NCBI GenBank assembly: GCA_905209765.1
Contig: CAJLUE010000030.1
Location: forward strand, 1 to 21,250
Reading direction: 5' to 3'
DNA length: 21,250 bases
DNA from: an uncultured Collinsella sp.
GTDB taxonomy: Bacteria > Actinomycetota > Coriobacteriia > Coriobacteriales > Coriobacteriaceae
Positions 20,524 to 21,250 of this stretch are shown here, in pieces. Numbering within the stretch: position 1 is the first letter of the stretch; every line of letters starts with the position of its first letter. A program made the position numbers and the translations under genes. Under the pieces are notes generated by a model, which had not been told where the DNA came from, searched no databases, and saw only the letters and a list, made by a program, of their open reading frames with translations.

Positions 20524-21250
20524 ATGGGAATCTTATCAGACCCGACGCCGGACATGCTCGCCATGCCCCGTTTCGACGACGGCGCCATCGACATGCAGGA
20601 GCTGCTCCGCAGGCTAGCCGAGCAGGTCGTGAACGCCGTGATGGACGCCGAGGCCGACCAGCTGTGCGGCGGCGGGGCGAACAGCCGGAACGGCTACCGC
20701 GAGAGGTCGCTCGCCACCTGCGTCGGCACGCTGACGCTGCGCATCCCCAAGCTGCGCTCCGGCAGCTTCTTCCCCGAGGACGTGCTCGAGCGCTACCAGC
20801 GCGTCGACCGCGCGCTCGTGGCCGCCGTGGCCGAGATGTGCGCCACGGGCACGAGCACCCGCAAGGTGCGGAGGGTGGCCGAGAAGATGGGCGTCTCCAG
20901 GCTCTCGAAGGACCAGGTGAGCGCCATCGCCTCGAGCCTGGACGCGGACATCGAGGACCTGTGCGGAAGGCCGCTCGGCGGCTCGCCGGTGCCCTACGTC
21001 TGGCTCGACGCGACCTACGTCAAGTGCCGCCGCGGGGGGCGCGTCGCCTCCACCGCCGTGGTCACCGCCGTCGGCTGCGATGCGGGCGGCTGGAGGCGCG
21101 TCCTGGGCGTCGACGTTGTCGACACCGAGTCCTACGACTCGTGGCTCGCCTTCCTGCGGGCCATCCGCTCGCGCGGGGCGGCGGGCGTGCGGCTCGTCGT
21201 CTCGGACGCCCACCCGGGGCTCGTCCGGGCGCTCGGCGAGGTCTTCCAGG
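20524..21250 (+). CDS. IS256-family transposase, N-terminal part (3' end outside window)
   Basis: The first 242 codons of a DDE transposase are visible and open to the window edge. MQELLRRLAEQVVNAVMDAEAD then NSRNGYRERSLAT and TLRIPKLRSGSFFPEDVLERY is the IS256/Mutator N-terminal DNA-binding region. VPYVWLDATYVKCR carries the first catalytic Asp (D162) and VVSDAHPGLV the second (D228). The catalytic Glu would lie beyond the window. AGGAAAGGA upstream supports the ATG at 20524. No frameshift or stop is visible, so the element may be intact. Confidence 0.93.
   Translation, partial: MGILSDPTPDMLAMPRFDDGAIDMQELLRRLAEQVVNAVMDAEADQLCGGGANSRNGYRERSLATCVGTLTLRIPKLRSGSFFPEDVLERYQRVDRALVAAVAEMCATGTSTRKVRRVAEKMGVSRLSKDQVSAIASSLDADIEDLCGRPLGGSPVPYVWLDATYVKCRRGGRVASTAVVTAVGCDAGGWRRVLGVDVVDTESYDSWLAFLRAIRSRGAAGVRLVVSDAHPGLVRALGEVFQ

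Larger units (their letters stand above)
20441..21250 (+). mobile_element. IS256-family insertion sequence, left part (continues beyond window)
   Basis: The transposase gene fills most of this stretch and continues past the end, so the right end and target duplication cannot be seen. The exact left end is uncertain: it may lie at the palindrome AGGGTGACACCCT (20426-20438) over the stop of the kinase gene, or nearer 20459. The coding part is clearly more G+C-rich than the neighbouring genes, consistent with transfer from another genome. Confidence 0.8.

Overview
The window is a stretch of bacterial chromosome, roughly 60% G+C, with Gram-positive features: a lipoprotein substrate-binding protein, a sortase-type surface protein, Gram-positive-style LexA boxes and strong GGAGG ribosome binding sites. 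Gene content and protein style suggest a gut actinobacterium of the Coriobacteriia, probably Collinsella. That assignment is an inference from protein character, not a database result.

Layout. 1-764: 3' part of a Gfo/Idh/MocA oxidoreductase. 852-918: a 26-bp-arm hairpin just before nfo (937-1803, endonuclease IV). 1951-5054: a polar amino-acid ABC importer (lipoprotein, permease with an unusual extracytoplasmic domain, ATPase), with a hairpin between the first two genes and a terminator at the end. 5187-6357 (minus): a short flavodoxin and a DUF3793 protein. 6534-6917: a membrane-tethered heavy-metal-associated (HMA) protein behind a CsoR-like operator. 7190-9742: a large surface protein with propeller-like repeats, a coiled-coil insert and an LPHAG sorting signal; its terminator lies inside the convergent downstream gene. 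9739-11662 (minus): a YolD-like protein and a UvrX/UmuC-type Y-family polymerase behind two LexA boxes. 11883-12407: a degenerate fragment of an iron-containing alcohol dehydrogenase flanked by related short repeats. 12607-14301: pgi. 14443-17311 (minus): a three-gene operon of an unknown helical protein, a ClpP-like peptidase and a soluble VirD4/TraG-like ATPase. 17312-17917: a long A+T-richer intergenic region with 18-bp tandem repeats, a hairpin and possibly overlapping divergent promoters. 17918-20440: a Cof-type HAD phosphatase, a beta-phosphoglucomutase-like HAD and a fructoselysine-6-kinase-like PfkB sugar kinase. 20441-21250: the left part of an IS256-family insertion sequence, which runs off the window.

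How the genes fit together. The importer, pgi, the HAD phosphatases and the FrlD-like kinase are nutrient uptake and sugar-phosphate metabolism. nfo and the LexA-controlled polymerase are DNA repair and mutagenesis. The HMA protein is probably copper handling. The least explained unit is the minus-strand operon 14443-17311: a conjugation-type coupling ATPase without transmembrane segments, translationally coupled to a ClpP-like peptidase with an intact catalytic triad, with no relaxase, integrase or secretion channel in the window. It is the best candidate here for an undescribed system.
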